Translations under genes and position numbers: made by a program
NCBI GenBank assembly: GCA_020435295.1
Contig: JAGQZV010000014.1
Span: 1 to 36,823 of the forward strand
DNA from: Bdellovibrionales bacterium
GTDB lineage: Bacteria; Bdellovibrionota; FAC87; UBA2466; JACKAF01
Reading direction: 5' to 3'
DNA length: 36,823 nucleotides
Part shown: one piece after another, positions 9,928-17,562 of the stretch
Position numbering within the stretch: position 1 is the first letter of the stretch
Layout of the letters: each line of letters begins with the position of its first letter
The notes under the pieces: generated by a model
Told to the model about the DNA's origin: nothing
Seen by the model: only the letters and a program-made list of their open reading frames with translations
Database searches by the model: none

Positions 9928-10604
9928 GTACCACGTTCCTTTTGGCACAAACCTGTGGATAGTATCAGCGGTATGGTGACAGCGTGTTCCCGACGGCTCG
10001 TCCGAAACCGCATGACTGGCTTCCTCAATGCTCGTCTAATGAGATCCGCTTCTCCGTCTTCATAGTTCTGGTTCAGCCAGAGCCCCCGTTGGCCTAAATG
10101 GTGAGGAATCGTGCAGAAGTATCGGTGACGGTAGTCGTGCAGAGGGAACGGGGGGCTGTCAATGTTTCCCAAATACTTATACGTACTAAACGCAAACTCT
10201 CCGACACTCCTGCAGATTCCGGCCTCGACGGGATTTCGATACACGTATCGGTAAGCGTGGGAGAAATACAACGCATTGTCGATAAGTGACCAGTAGTATC
10301 TACCCCCGAACACATGATTGATCCGACCGGATTTCTTACCAATAGACCGGGAAACCTCCCGCATCAGGTAGTTCATGATGCGATCCAGATTCGCCCGTGG
10401 CGTGGTCAGCAACAGGTGGTAGTGGTTGTGCATCAGCACGAAGGCAATCACTTGGGCTCCGTACTCCATGCTTACAAGCAATAGTTTTTCGCTAAAGATG
10501 TCCCAAACTTCTGGCATTTCTAGATAGAACCATTCCTTGTTATTGGAACGTCCGGAAACGTGGTACGGCAGATTGTCTGATCGAATAATGGGCTTTCGCG
10601 GCAT
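9924..10604 (-). CDS. REP-associated tyrosine transposase (RAYT, Y1/HUH family)
   Basis: The 226-residue product is a single-strand DNA transposase of the IS200-like Y1 superfamily. It has the HUH motif (MHNHYHLLL) and a later helix YRYVYRNPVEAGI that carries the catalytic Tyr region typical of TnpA_REP. The N-terminus 'PRKPIIRSDNLPYHVSGRSNN' matches the family start. I therefore use ATG 10602-10604; an open frame extending to 10817 on the same strand only overlaps lysS. There is no good ribosome binding site. The last eight codons (CQKERGT and stop) lie inside the left inverted repeat. Its TAG shares the palindrome CTAG with the protease stop on the other strand. Such proteins recognise hairpin repeats (REPs) flanking their own gene, which are present here. 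Confidence 0.9.
   Translation of the reverse strand: MPRKPIIRSDNLPYHVSGRSNNKEWFYLEMPEVWDIFSEKLLLVSMEYGAQVIAFVLMHNHYHLLLTTPRANLDRIMNYLMREVSRSIGKKSGRINHVFGGRYYWSLIDNALYFSHAYRYVYRNPVEAGICRSVGEFAFSTYKYLGNIDSPPFPLHDYRHRYFCTIPHHLGQRGLWLNQNYEDGEADLIRRALRKPVMRFRTSRREHAVTIPLILSTGLCQKERGT
9925..9961 (+). repeat. Left terminal inverted repeat of RAYT element
   Basis: This arm pairs with 10641-10677: 24 bp perfect, then 10 of 13. It supplies the TAG of the serine protease and encodes the last residues of the transposase on the opposite strand. Confidence 0.88.
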
Positions 10605-10640
10605 GCGGAGAGAGCAAGCAAATGGCGTTCCAACCGGAGT

Positions 10641-10677
10641 TATCCACAAGTACGTGCCAAAAGGAACGTGGTACCTA
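10641..10677 (-). repeat. Right terminal inverted repeat of RAYT element
   Basis: This is the inverted copy of 9925-9961. It lies 36 nt upstream of the transposase ATG and supplies the TAG stop of lysS. Its inner end overlaps a perfect DnaA-box consensus, TTATCCACA (10640-10648). Confidence 0.88.
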
Positions 10678-12252
10678 TTCGCGGCGCATGAGGGGGAAGA
10701 AAAGGACGTCGCGAATGGAGTGCTGGTTGGTGAAGAGCATGACGAGCCTGTCGATGCCAATCCCGAGGCCTCCGGTTGGCGGTAAGCCCTGACAAATAGA
10801 CTCCATGAATTCCTCATCCATCGGGTGGGCTTCCGCGTCGCCCTTAGAAAGCTTGTCGGCCTGACCTTCCAAAAGTTTTCGTTGCAGGACGGGATCGTTC
10901 AGCTCCGAATAGGCATTGCTAAATTCTTTGCCAACAATAAAAGATTCAAAGCGCTCCACCAGCCCCTCCGCCGCTAGTTTCGGATCCCGATGCGGTTTGC
11001 AAAGCGGTGTGGTTTCAATAGGGTGATCGATAATGTGGTGCGGTTGGATGAGATTGCCTTCCACAGTCTCAAAGAGAGCCGCGATTAACGAGCCTCGGGT
11101 CATTGTTACAGCGAGCTCTTTTTCCGTGTCCGTTTTTTCTACGACAAGCTGTCGCAACGCCTCCTCACTGAGCGCGTCCACATCCGTCCCACCATAAGCC
11201 TTAATGGCCTCTTTCATCGACAGGCGCTTCCATGGGGTTTTGAGTTCAATCTGCACTTCTTTTCCGTCCACTAAGTAGGGGACACTGGTTTTCCCGTAGA
11301 GCTCCAGCGCGATCTTCTCAAATAGTTTCTCGGTAAACGACATGACGTCGTTGTAGTCCCAATAGGCCGCGTAGCTTTCGACGAGCGTAAACTCAGGATT
11401 GTGGGTTCTGTCCACACCCTCGTTGCGAAAAACGCGCCCAATCTCGTACACTCGATTCATACCGCCAACAATGAGCTTCTTTAGAGGGAGTTCGAGCGAA
11501 ATACGTAGAAACATGTCCTGATCGAGAGCGTTTAGGTGTGTGAGGAACGGCCTCGCATTGGCCCCGCCGTATTGAGTTTGCAGAACGGGGGTTTCGACCT
11601 CTACAAAATTGTGTGCATCAAAATAATCTCTGACGATTCCGAGTATTTTAGAGCGCAACCTAAAGGTGGCAGCGACCTCAGGATTGGAAATGAGATCCAG
11701 CCAGCGTTTGCGATAGCGCGTTTCTTTGTCCGCCAGTCCGGCGTGTTTGTCTGGCAACGGTAACAAAGCCTTGGAGAGCAGCTTGACCTCATTGGCGAGC
11801 ACGGTCAGCTCACCCGTGTGGGTTCTAAAGACATGGCCTTTTACGCCAAGGTAGTCTCCCAAATCGAGCCGCTTCTCGATAAATTTCATGTGGGAAGGGG
11901 GCTGGCTTACTTTGGCTTGCGCGGGATCGTAACCGGCAACATGGCTGATGTCCCGATTGAACATGAGCTGCACACGGCCTGTATGATCTTGTACGTGTCC
12001 GAAGGCGTTCTTCCCCATTGCCCGGAACAAAACAAGGCGTCCTGCGATCTGCACTGCAGGCGACGTACCGGCTTTTGCCGCCTCGAAATCGCCGGGATCT
12101 TTTTCCCCATAGGTGTGAAGGAGTTGTGCCGCGACGTGACTCGGTTCGTATTTATGCGGGTAAGGGCAAACCCCAAGTTCCTGGATCTCTCTTAGCTTCG
12201 CCGAGCGTGTGACAAATTCGTCATTCGAATGGTAGTCCGGCGTTTCGCTCAT
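10675..12252 (-). CDS. lysS: Lysyl-tRNA synthetase, class II
   Basis: The 525-residue enzyme charges tRNA-Lys with lysine in the cytoplasm. An N-terminal OB-fold anticodon-binding domain (about 65-165, with AGRLVLFRAMGKNAFGHVQD) precedes the class II catalytic core. Motif 2 is visible as VFRNEGVDRTHNPEFTLVE and motif 3 as GLGIGIDRLVMLF. The 'RYRKRWLDLISNPEV' linker is typical of LysRS. The ATG at 12250-12252 has GAGGAG upstream, and a TATAAA -10-like hexamer lies at 12282-12287 on the minus strand. The C-terminus ends normally for the family (FFPLMRRE), and its TAG stop is inside the RAYT right repeat. Length is close to the usual 500 residues, so the insertion has not truncated the enzyme noticeably. 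Confidence 0.97.
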   Translation of the reverse strand: MSETPDYHSNDEFVTRSAKLREIQELGVCPYPHKYEPSHVAAQLLHTYGEKDPGDFEAAKAGTSPAVQIAGRLVLFRAMGKNAFGHVQDHTGRVQLMFNRDISHVAGYDPAQAKVSQPPSHMKFIEKRLDLGDYLGVKGHVFRTHTGELTVLANEVKLLSKALLPLPDKHAGLADKETRYRKRWLDLISNPEVAATFRLRSKILGIVRDYFDAHNFVEVETPVLQTQYGGANARPFLTHLNALDQDMFLRISLELPLKKLIVGGMNRVYEIGRVFRNEGVDRTHNPEFTLVESYAAYWDYNDVMSFTEKLFEKIALELYGKTSVPYLVDGKEVQIELKTPWKRLSMKEAIKAYGGTDVDALSEEALRQLVVEKTDTEKELAVTMTRGSLIAALFETVEGNLIQPHHIIDHPIETTPLCKPHRDPKLAAEGLVERFESFIVGKEFSNAYSELNDPVLQRKLLEGQADKLSKGDAEAHPMDEEFMESICQGLPPTGGLGIGIDRLVMLFTNQHSIRDVLFFPLMRRE

Positions 12253-12356
12253 CGCGGCTCTCCTCGCTTTGAAAGAGCCCGTTTATAGCATGAGATTTGT
12301 GGGAAGGACAGGAGCGACGCCTTGTCTTTCGCGAATAATTCCAGGACAATGGCACC

Positions 12357-12917
12357 ATGCCAAAATGGGTATGGTTAATCTTTTTTGCGTTGTGTGCCTT
12401 CTTTGCTTTCAAGATGGCTACGCGCCCCAAGGCCGAGCCGTCTGCTAAAGCGCCGGCCCCACAGGCGCAACCGCGTCAGACCCGCACACCTAAGGTCCCA
12501 CCAGGCGGACGCACGAGCGAGCTTCCAGTAGGGAGTCCCTTGGATCAAGGGGATGTCCGATTGCGCGAAAAGCCGGCGCCAGAGGTGAGTCCTCCCCCTG
12601 TGCCAAGCCCGGATACTAGTTACACGCCTCCCCCCACTTACAATGATGAACCCGCGTACACACCCGAGTACGATCCACCACCGCCGCCACCCACTAGTCC
12701 GTTCAATGTGGATTCCCTTCCACCGCCACCCGACTTTGTGGAGCCCGACGACATGGACGGGCCGCCGCCAATGGACCGGCCGGATTTTGAGCCGCCTCCC
12801 GAGGACTTCGAACCGCCGCCTAACCAGCCGAACTTTGAACCTCCACCTCAAGACTTTGAAGCGGGAGAATATGTGGAGCCGCCGGATAAGGCGCCCCCCC
12901 TGGAGGACGACTATTAG
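12357..12917 (+). CDS. Membrane-anchored proline-rich protein
   Basis: The 186-residue product has one N-terminal hydrophobic helix (WVWLIFFALCAFFAF) and then a low-complexity, proline- and acid-rich stretch with no predicted globular domain. Near the C-terminus a short unit of the type DFEPPPxDFEPPP repeats about three times (encoded at 12784-12862). The layout recalls TonB-like or cell-wall-spanning spacers, but there is no TonB C-terminal domain. Its stop overlaps the GTG of the following permease by one base (TAGTG), so the two are translationally coupled. That suggests it works with the ABC permease, perhaps spanning the periplasm, but no family is recognised. ATG 12357 has AGGA about 10 nt upstream. 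Confidence 0.75.
   Translation: MPKWVWLIFFALCAFFAFKMATRPKAEPSAKAPAPQAQPRQTRTPKVPPGGRTSELPVGSPLDQGDVRLREKPAPEVSPPPVPSPDTSYTPPPTYNDEPAYTPEYDPPPPPPTSPFNVDSLPPPPDFVEPDDMDGPPPMDRPDFEPPPEDFEPPPNQPNFEPPPQDFEAGEYVEPPDKAPPLEDDY
12784..12862 (+). repeat. Degenerate tandem repeat coding for Phe-Glu-Pro-rich units
   Basis: About three imperfect units of roughly 24-33 nt encode the pattern FEPPP followed by an acidic or Asn-rich spacer. The DNA copies differ mostly at third positions, so the peptide pattern is kept by selection or older duplication rather than recent slippage. Confidence 0.55.
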
Positions 12918-14125
12918 TGAAAAAGGAACGCTTCATTGCCCTGCGCTTCATGTTTAAGGGGACGGATCGGGGTACTTTCAGTCCACTCACACTAGTGGCA
13001 TGGGTGGCCATCGCTGTCGGCGTTGCGGCCATGGCTGTCCTGCTATCGGTGATGTATGGGTTTGAATCCGCGCTGAAAGCCCGGGTCCTTACAGCTTTTC
13101 CACACATCATGGTGAAGCCTGCGGCCGGGGGGGAAGTCATACGGGACTACGAAAAATGGACGGCAACCCTCTCGGGTGTCGACGGTGTCAAACGCCTTAC
13201 TCCGTATCTCGAGACCGAGATGATCCTTCAGTCCGAAACGCGTGCTCTCGGCGCAGTAGTTCTCGGGGTTTCTGAAGCGGAGTTAGACCTTCGCGCGTCT
13301 GAGGTTCAGGAGGGCACACTCCCCAATCCGGAGGCCAAACGGGCCGAGGTGCTCGTGGGCAGTGAGCTCGCGCGGCGGCTGGGTTTGTATGCCGGCGCTG
13401 AGATCAAGCTCATCTCTCCCATCGAGACTTCTGGTGCGATGGGGCTTATTCCGCGCGCCCAGACTTTTGTGGTTTCGGGGATTTGTCATACGGGGCACTA
13501 CGAATTTGACCAGCAGACTCTGCTTCTGACGCTTTCCGATGCGCAGACCCTTCTCAAAAGAGGGAGAGTGATTAGCGGCTGGCAAGTATGGGGCGAGGAC
13601 GTGGACACGGCCGAAATCTTGCGCGAGCGCATTAGCGCCGTCTTGCCGCGCACCTGGGTGGCAGAGAGTTGGGCGCAATTCAACGCCGCTCTTTTTAACT
13701 CTCTTAAGCTCGAACAGTATGCGATGTTCAGCATTCTCAGTTTCGCTGTCCTCATCGCGGTCATGAATATCAGCATCACTCTCACGATGTATGTAAGCCA
13801 GAAAAAGCGCAATGTGGGGGTGTTGCGCGCGCTCGGGGCCTCTCAGAAGCAGATCCGGAGTCTTTTTATCTGGCAGGGTGCTTTTTTGGGGGGGATGGGA
13901 TTGTTTCTGGGCGCCGTACTCACCATTTTGGCGCTTGTTTACCTTCGCTATTTTTCCAGCTACCTGCTGCCGGATATCTATTATGATCGCACGGTTCCAA
14001 CCGAGGTACGCCCGCTATCAATACTCGCCATTTATGGCATCGCCACTATGTTAATATTTGTTTCCACGGTGTACCCGGCTAAGAAGGCGATGGAGATCGA
14101 TCCCATCGAAGCTATCCGGCAATAG
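12917..14125 (+). CDS. LolC/LolE-type lipoprotein-releasing ABC permease
   Basis: The 402-residue permease has the FtsX/LolC architecture: an N-terminal helix (TLVAWVAIAVGVAAMAVLLS), a large periplasmic domain (about 50-260), then three C-terminal helices. The start 'FIALRFMFKG' and 'SVMYGFESALKARVL' are characteristic of LolC/LolE. The cytoplasmic loop YVSQKKRNVGVLRALGAS is the coupling helix that contacts the LolD ATPase. The complex would extract lipoproteins from the inner membrane for transfer to LolA. The GTG start (12917-12919) has GGAGG 10 nt upstream. No lolD ATPase gene is adjacent: the next gene is ybeY on the opposite strand, two bases away. I cannot decide between LolC, LolE or a single LolCE-type subunit. 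Confidence 0.88.
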   Translation: MKKERFIALRFMFKGTDRGTFSPLTLVAWVAIAVGVAAMAVLLSVMYGFESALKARVLTAFPHIMVKPAAGGEVIRDYEKWTATLSGVDGVKRLTPYLETEMILQSETRALGAVVLGVSEAELDLRASEVQEGTLPNPEAKRAEVLVGSELARRLGLYAGAEIKLISPIETSGAMGLIPRAQTFVVSGICHTGHYEFDQQTLLLTLSDAQTLLKRGRVISGWQVWGEDVDTAEILRERISAVLPRTWVAESWAQFNAALFNSLKLEQYAMFSILSFAVLIAVMNISITLTMYVSQKKRNVGVLRALGASQKQIRSLFIWQGAFLGGMGLFLGAVLTILALVYLRYFSSYLLPDIYYDRTVPTEVRPLSILAIYGIATMLIFVSTVYPAKKAMEIDPIEAIRQ

Positions 14126-14127
14126 AG

Positions 14128-14598
14128 TTACAGCATCGCGACGATGCGCTCTTGTAGGCGGAACATGCGCTGGGCTTCTGCATCATCCGCTTCATGATCG
14201 TAACCGCAGAGATGCAAGATCCCATGGACTGTCAGTACCTTTAGTTCTTGTTCAAGCGAGTGGCCCTGCTCTTTGGCATAGGTGCGCGCAACGGACGGGC
14301 AGAGGCAGATATCCCCCATGTGCACGGACGCTTGCGTTGGGTGTGCCTGCCAAAGAGGGAAAGAAAGTACATCGGTCGGCTTGTCTTTTTTTCGAAATTG
14401 CTTGTTTAGCCGCTGGATCTGTTTGGGGCTTGCGAGAGTGACCGCCAATTCGTAGGCTTCAGCCTTTCGTAGCCAGGCCTTTTTTGGCAGCGCGGAGACG
14501 GCCGAAAGCGCACTCCTGCGCACGAGCTTCTCGTAGCGGCGGGCGGCGCGTGTTTCCGCGCGCACGCTGATCTTCACTTTAGGCACGGTAATAGGCAT
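14128..14598 (-). CDS. ybeY: Endoribonuclease YbeY (rRNA maturation factor)
   Basis: The 156-residue protein carries the metal-binding YbeY signature HGILHLCGYDHEADDAE (H-x3-H-x5-H) and the upstream 'DVLSFPL' and 'MGDICLC' motifs. YbeY is a single-strand-specific zinc endoribonuclease that takes part in 16S rRNA 3'-end maturation and ribosome quality control. Length is normal for the family. ATG 14596-14598 is used, although the upstream sequence shows no strong ribosome binding site. It is convergent with the ABC permease gene, with only two bases between the stop codons. Confidence 0.95.
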   Translation of the reverse strand: MPITVPKVKISVRAETRAARRYEKLVRRSALSAVSALPKKAWLRKAEAYELAVTLASPKQIQRLNKQFRKKDKPTDVLSFPLWQAHPTQASVHMGDICLCPSVARTYAKEQGHSLEQELKVLTVHGILHLCGYDHEADDAEAQRMFRLQERIVAML

Positions 14599-14986
14599 CG
14601 GCCGCTTATACCTTATTCGACAAAAACTTTATAGGTTCTGATCACAGCGCCCATTTTGGTCTCTGCACACACGCAGTCTTCAAATTCTGGCGGAATGCTG
14701 GCTAAGCATTAAACACCAGTCAGTCTGGTGCTCGTTTTGCTAACTATCTGAATTTAGAAAAATTTCTAAAACTGCTCGCAGCGTTTTTCGGCACGCAGGT
14801 CTTCTGCATGAGGCGCTTTGAAGAGGGCTGTCGGGTGCAACTTTGGCGTGCCCTTTGCAAAGTGTACCTAGAGAACGTTCTCTGTTCGTGGGGAACGACT
14901 ATAGACTCCTGGTAAACGGGAGGCTAAGCGGGCCGACAGCTCGCACAGATGTTTTGGAAGTAGTGTTGAAAGTTGCGGAGTAGAAG
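14599..14986. other. 388-nt intergenic region with three palindromes
   Basis: No gene is supported here. The region separates the ybeY start from the downstream secreted-protein gene and is rich in dyad symmetry. TTTAGAAA-AA-TTTCTAAA lies at 14753-14770, CTTTGCAAAG at 14853-14862, and a perfect 14-bp palindrome AGAGAACGTTCTCT at 14870-14883. A small hairpin CACCAG-tcagt-CTGGTG (14714-14730) lacks a proper T-tract. TATAGA (14900-14905) is a possible -10 for the plus-strand gene; the 14-bp palindrome would then cover its -35, as expected of an operator. The binding factor is unknown. Confidence 0.5.
14870..14883. promoter_or_regulatory. Candidate operator: perfect 14-bp palindrome
   Basis: AGAGAACGTTCTCT is fully self-complementary and sits 104 nt upstream of the ATG of the 510-residue secreted protein, next to a possible -10 (TATAGA, 14900-14905). 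It contains GAAC/GTTC half-sites, but without the 4-nt spacing of Gram-positive-type LexA boxes. Confidence 0.4.
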
Positions 14987-16519
14987 ATGAAGCACGTGAA
15001 TAACCGTTCAGCCAAGTGGGTAGTAGAAGCAGCCCTTGCGGTAACCATGATTCTGCCTGGCAGTGTCGTTCTTGGCGCCGATAGCTACTATGGAGGCCCG
15101 TCGGCTTCCAGAGTGAGCGCGGCGACGGACCTGGGAAGCCAGCTTTCCAGCGGTTTGTCATCGGCCTCAGAAGGTGACAAGAAGCCAAAGACGGTAGCCG
15201 AAGCCAAGAAGCAATTGGCTGAGATCATTGGCCGTCTGAAAATTACTGAAGATCAAAAGAAACAAGCTCTTGAGTTTTTTAATGGTGTTGCTGACATCTC
15301 TCGATTGAACAAAGCTTTGGTCGACTTGCGCCAAAGAGAGATCGACGATGCCAAAAAAGCAAAAGAGGAAAACGAAGCCATTGAACAGAAAGTTCAGTCG
15401 ATGAGTTCGCCTCCGGTCGCTGCTAACAACCTCGACACCGGTAGCTTGCCCCAAGAGTGTGGCAAGAGCCAAGTTGAAGGCCACTTGTCTGGCTGGTCCA
15501 CCATCATGCAAGCGGTGGGCGATTTCAGCAAATTCACCCGTGATGCGCTGAAAGGCATTGCCAAAGAAGACAAGAAAGCGCGCGAAGAAGCTCTTGATAA
15601 AGCCATCGCGAAAGCCAAGAAAGAAATTTTGGATTCCATCAAGGCTGATGACAAGTCGGATGACTACGAAGAAAGGCTCGACAAAGGATTGAAGGCCACT
15701 AAAGATGGCAATCCGGTGCCTTTTGCGAAGTACATTCCTGAAGCCATCAAGTGGATGGAAGCTGTAAAGAAGAAAAAGTCCCTTGCTTTGTTGGACAATT
15801 TCTTTAACTCCATCGCTGGCAAGCGAGAAGCCAACGATAAAGCTGACAAGATCAACGAAAGCGCTCGTCAGCTTAAAGAGTCCGCTGACAAGTATGTGGT
15901 CGCAGCCGAAGCGCCGGTCTCTCAAGCGGTTTCGACTCTGGCAGCGAAGTGTGAAGAGTTTAAGTTTACCGTTCTCGGTGGTGACCAGCAGCCTGGTCAG
16001 AACAGCCTGCGTGGAAAGCAGAAAGAAGCGATGGATCGCTTCCAGACAGCTTTCGAGTCGCAAGGCCCAGCGAGCCCCGGTGGGCAAGTGGTGCCGGCAC
16101 AGCAGGATCGCAATTTCTTGACCGCAGCTAGCAACTTCGCCAGCAGCCTCGTCCGTAAAGGGCGTCAGTTGTTGCAAGGTGTTGACTGCCAAGCTTCGGC
16201 GCGTCAGCAGGTTGCAAGCCAAATGGCAACCCTTCGCAGCCAGGCCGCACAACTCGAAGGCGTGACGGATCCGGATAGCATGATCCGCATCGCTTCTGAG
16301 ATCATGACGAACTTTGGAAACACGTTCCAGACCGTAAACGGTATGGTGAACACGTCGGCCGCCGCTTGTACGGCTTGGTCGCGGGAAGCCAAACGTCTCG
16401 ATACGAACGTGAAAGATTTAGACAAGCAGATTGCTCAGGCCCGTCAGCAGAGCGTCGCGCCCCAGGTACCTGGTGTTTCACCGGCGTCCACCGCGATTCC
16501 TGGTCCGACGGTCCACTAA
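14987..16519 (+). CDS. Secreted helical/coiled-coil protein of unknown function
   Basis: The 510-residue product has a signal peptide (cleavage likely near SVVLGAD) and is otherwise almost entirely predicted helix. It has Lys/Glu/Ala-rich coiled-coil stretches around residues 60-135 (EAKKQLAEIIGRLKITEDQ; RQREIDDAKKAKEENEAI), 185-240 and 285-315. Four or five Cys residues are scattered (e.g. PQECGKS, AAKCEEFK, GVDCQAS, AAACTAW) and could form periplasmic disulfides. The C-terminus is Pro/Ser-rich. I do not recognise a family. The gene is monocistronic: it has its own palindrome-rich upstream region, a GGAG site before the ATG and a strong terminator after it. That layout suits an abundant, separately regulated exported protein. 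Confidence 0.82.
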   Translation: MKHVNNRSAKWVVEAALAVTMILPGSVVLGADSYYGGPSASRVSAATDLGSQLSSGLSSASEGDKKPKTVAEAKKQLAEIIGRLKITEDQKKQALEFFNGVADISRLNKALVDLRQREIDDAKKAKEENEAIEQKVQSMSSPPVAANNLDTGSLPQECGKSQVEGHLSGWSTIMQAVGDFSKFTRDALKGIAKEDKKAREEALDKAIAKAKKEILDSIKADDKSDDYEERLDKGLKATKDGNPVPFAKYIPEAIKWMEAVKKKKSLALLDNFFNSIAGKREANDKADKINESARQLKESADKYVVAAEAPVSQAVSTLAAKCEEFKFTVLGGDQQPGQNSLRGKQKEAMDRFQTAFESQGPASPGGQVVPAQQDRNFLTAASNFASSLVRKGRQLLQGVDCQASARQQVASQMATLRSQAAQLEGVTDPDSMIRIASEIMTNFGNTFQTVNGMVNTSAAACTAWSREAKRLDTNVKDLDKQIAQARQQSVAPQVPGVSPASTAIPGPTVH

Positions 16520-16555
16520 TATATTTAGCTAGTAGGCTAACTTTCAAATACATCT

Positions 16556-16600
16556 GCAAAACACCGAGTGCCCGGCGGCAATCGGTGTTTTGCATTTTGT
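16556..16600 (+). terminator. Intrinsic terminator of the secreted helical protein gene
   Basis: A perfect 12-bp stem, GCAAAACACCGA (16556-16567) with TCGGTGTTTTGC (16582-16593), encloses a 14-nt loop and is followed by ATTTTGT. It is 36 nt after the stop codon. The A-rich 5' arm could allow partial function on the minus strand too. Confidence 0.8.
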
Positions 16601-16713
16601 GACTCTCTGTTCCACAGCTCAATCCCCCTCAATTGACTGCCTTTGTTGCCGTTGATACCTTCTTGCGGAAACGCATCAATGTGGTCCGCCACGTCTTACT
16701 AGGAGAGGGTGCC

Positions 16714-17562
16714 ATGGCAAAGCTAGCCGGGTTTGGAGTTGTAGGTTCGGGAGCAATGGGTTCTGGGATAGCGCAAGTCGGCGCGCAGGCAGGATTTCCG
16801 GTGACCCTCTTTGATATCTCCGAGGCCCAGCTCGAAAAAGCTCGCGGTGGAATCCAGAAAAGCCTTTCCAAGCTTGAAGAAAAGGGCATGCTTAAGGAGT
16901 CGGCCGGAGACGTACTAAAACGTCTGAACCTCACGACCCAACTGCAGGGACTAAAGAGCTGCGATTTCGTTGTGGAGGCGGCGACTGAAAACCGCGAAAT
17001 TAAGTTCAAGCTCTTCCGCGATTTGGACGCGCTACTCGATCCCAAAGCCATTTTGTGTTCCAACACCTCTTCCATTTCCATTACTGAAATAGCGGGTCAG
17101 ACCAAACGGCCGGAACTCGTAGCAGGCATGCACTTTATGAATCCTGTCCCCTTGATGAAGCTTGTAGAGGGAATACGGGGCCTGGCCACGGGTGACGCCT
17201 GTTTTCAGAAAGTAAGGGCGGTGGCTGAAACCATGGGTAAGACGTTCATCGAAGCCAAGGACTCGGCGGGCTTTGCGGTGAATCGGATTCTCATGCCGAT
17301 GATCAACGAAGCCTTCTTTGCCTTGCAGGAGAATCTGGCGACGGCGGCAGACATCGATGAGGCAATGAAACTGGGCTGCAATTTCCCCATGGGCCCGCTC
17401 ACCCTGGCGGACTTTGTTGGTATTGATGTTTGTTTGAGTGTTTGCGAAGTTTTGCACCGCGATTTGGGGGATCCCAAGTATCGCCCCTGCCCGCTTATGA
17501 GAAAGTATGTGGAAGCGGGTTGGTTGGGACGTAAGGCGGGCCGAGGAGTCTATGTCTACTGA
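16714..17562 (+). CDS. 3-hydroxyacyl-CoA (3-hydroxybutyryl-CoA) dehydrogenase
   Basis: The 282-residue enzyme oxidises 3-hydroxyacyl-CoA to 3-ketoacyl-CoA with NAD(P). The N-terminal Rossmann fold has GVVGSGAMGSGIAQ. The catalytic region shows SNTSSISITEIA and GMHFMNPVPLMKLVE (catalytic His and the N-P-V-P motif). The C-terminal helical domain includes DSAGFAVNRILMPMINEA and GCNFPMGPLTLADFVG. Length and motifs match the Hbd/PaaH family exactly. ATG 16714 is preceded by AGGAGAGGG; an open frame continues upstream to 16633 without family similarity. The next gene starts inside its last codons (11-nt overlap), making a three-gene operon that ends in a B12-binding domain. It probably serves short-chain acyl-CoA metabolism. 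Confidence 0.95.
   Translation: MAKLAGFGVVGSGAMGSGIAQVGAQAGFPVTLFDISEAQLEKARGGIQKSLSKLEEKGMLKESAGDVLKRLNLTTQLQGLKSCDFVVEAATENREIKFKLFRDLDALLDPKAILCSNTSSISITEIAGQTKRPELVAGMHFMNPVPLMKLVEGIRGLATGDACFQKVRAVAETMGKTFIEAKDSAGFAVNRILMPMINEAFFALQENLATAADIDEAMKLGCNFPMGPLTLADFVGIDVCLSVCEVLHRDLGDPKYRPCPLMRKYVEAGWLGRKAGRGVYVY

Larger units (their letters stand above)
9925..10677. mobile_element. RAYT transposon with 24-bp perfect terminal inverted repeats
   Basis: A 24-bp sequence beginning TAGGTACCACG (9925-9948) recurs as an exact inverted copy at 10654-10677. Similarity continues inward: 34 of 37 positions match, including TGTGGATA. Each arm holds an imperfect hairpin GTTCC-TTTT-GGCAC, as in REP palindromes. 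The only gene inside is the RAYT transposase. Both neighbours run into the element and stop at its first triplet: the protease (TAG 9925-9927) and lysS (TAG 10675-10677 on minus). No target duplication is obvious, as expected for HUH elements. Ends are defined by repeat extent, so the true boundary could be a few bases inside. Confidence 0.8.

Noticed and set aside
10605-10817. Upstream extension of the transposase frame into lysS
   Set aside because: The translated extension has no similarity to RAYT proteins, crosses the terminal inverted repeat and overlaps lysS; the family N-terminus begins at the ATG at 10604.
12375-12851. Minus-strand open frame (158 codons) opposite the proline-rich gene
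   Set aside because: Its Arg/Trp-rich translation is the mirror of Pro codons and has no domain.
12784-12862. Possible CRISPR-like or minisatellite array
   Set aside because: Units are only about 24-33 nt, imperfect, without spacers of constant length, and clearly encode a repeated peptide.
14714-14730. Hairpin CACCAG/CTGGTG as a terminator
   Set aside because: The stem is 6 bp with a broken T-tract, and no gene on the plus strand ends just upstream.
14870-14883. 14-bp palindrome as a LexA (SOS) box
   Set aside because: The GAAC and GTTC half-sites are adjacent rather than separated by 4 nt, and the downstream gene has no link to DNA repair; kept only as an unassigned operator candidate.
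15167-16252. Long minus-strand open frame (361 codons) antisense to the secreted helical protein gene
   Set aside because: The plus-strand frame has a signal peptide, ribosome binding site and terminator; the antisense product has no recognisable motif and follows from codon bias of a Lys/Ala-rich helical protein.
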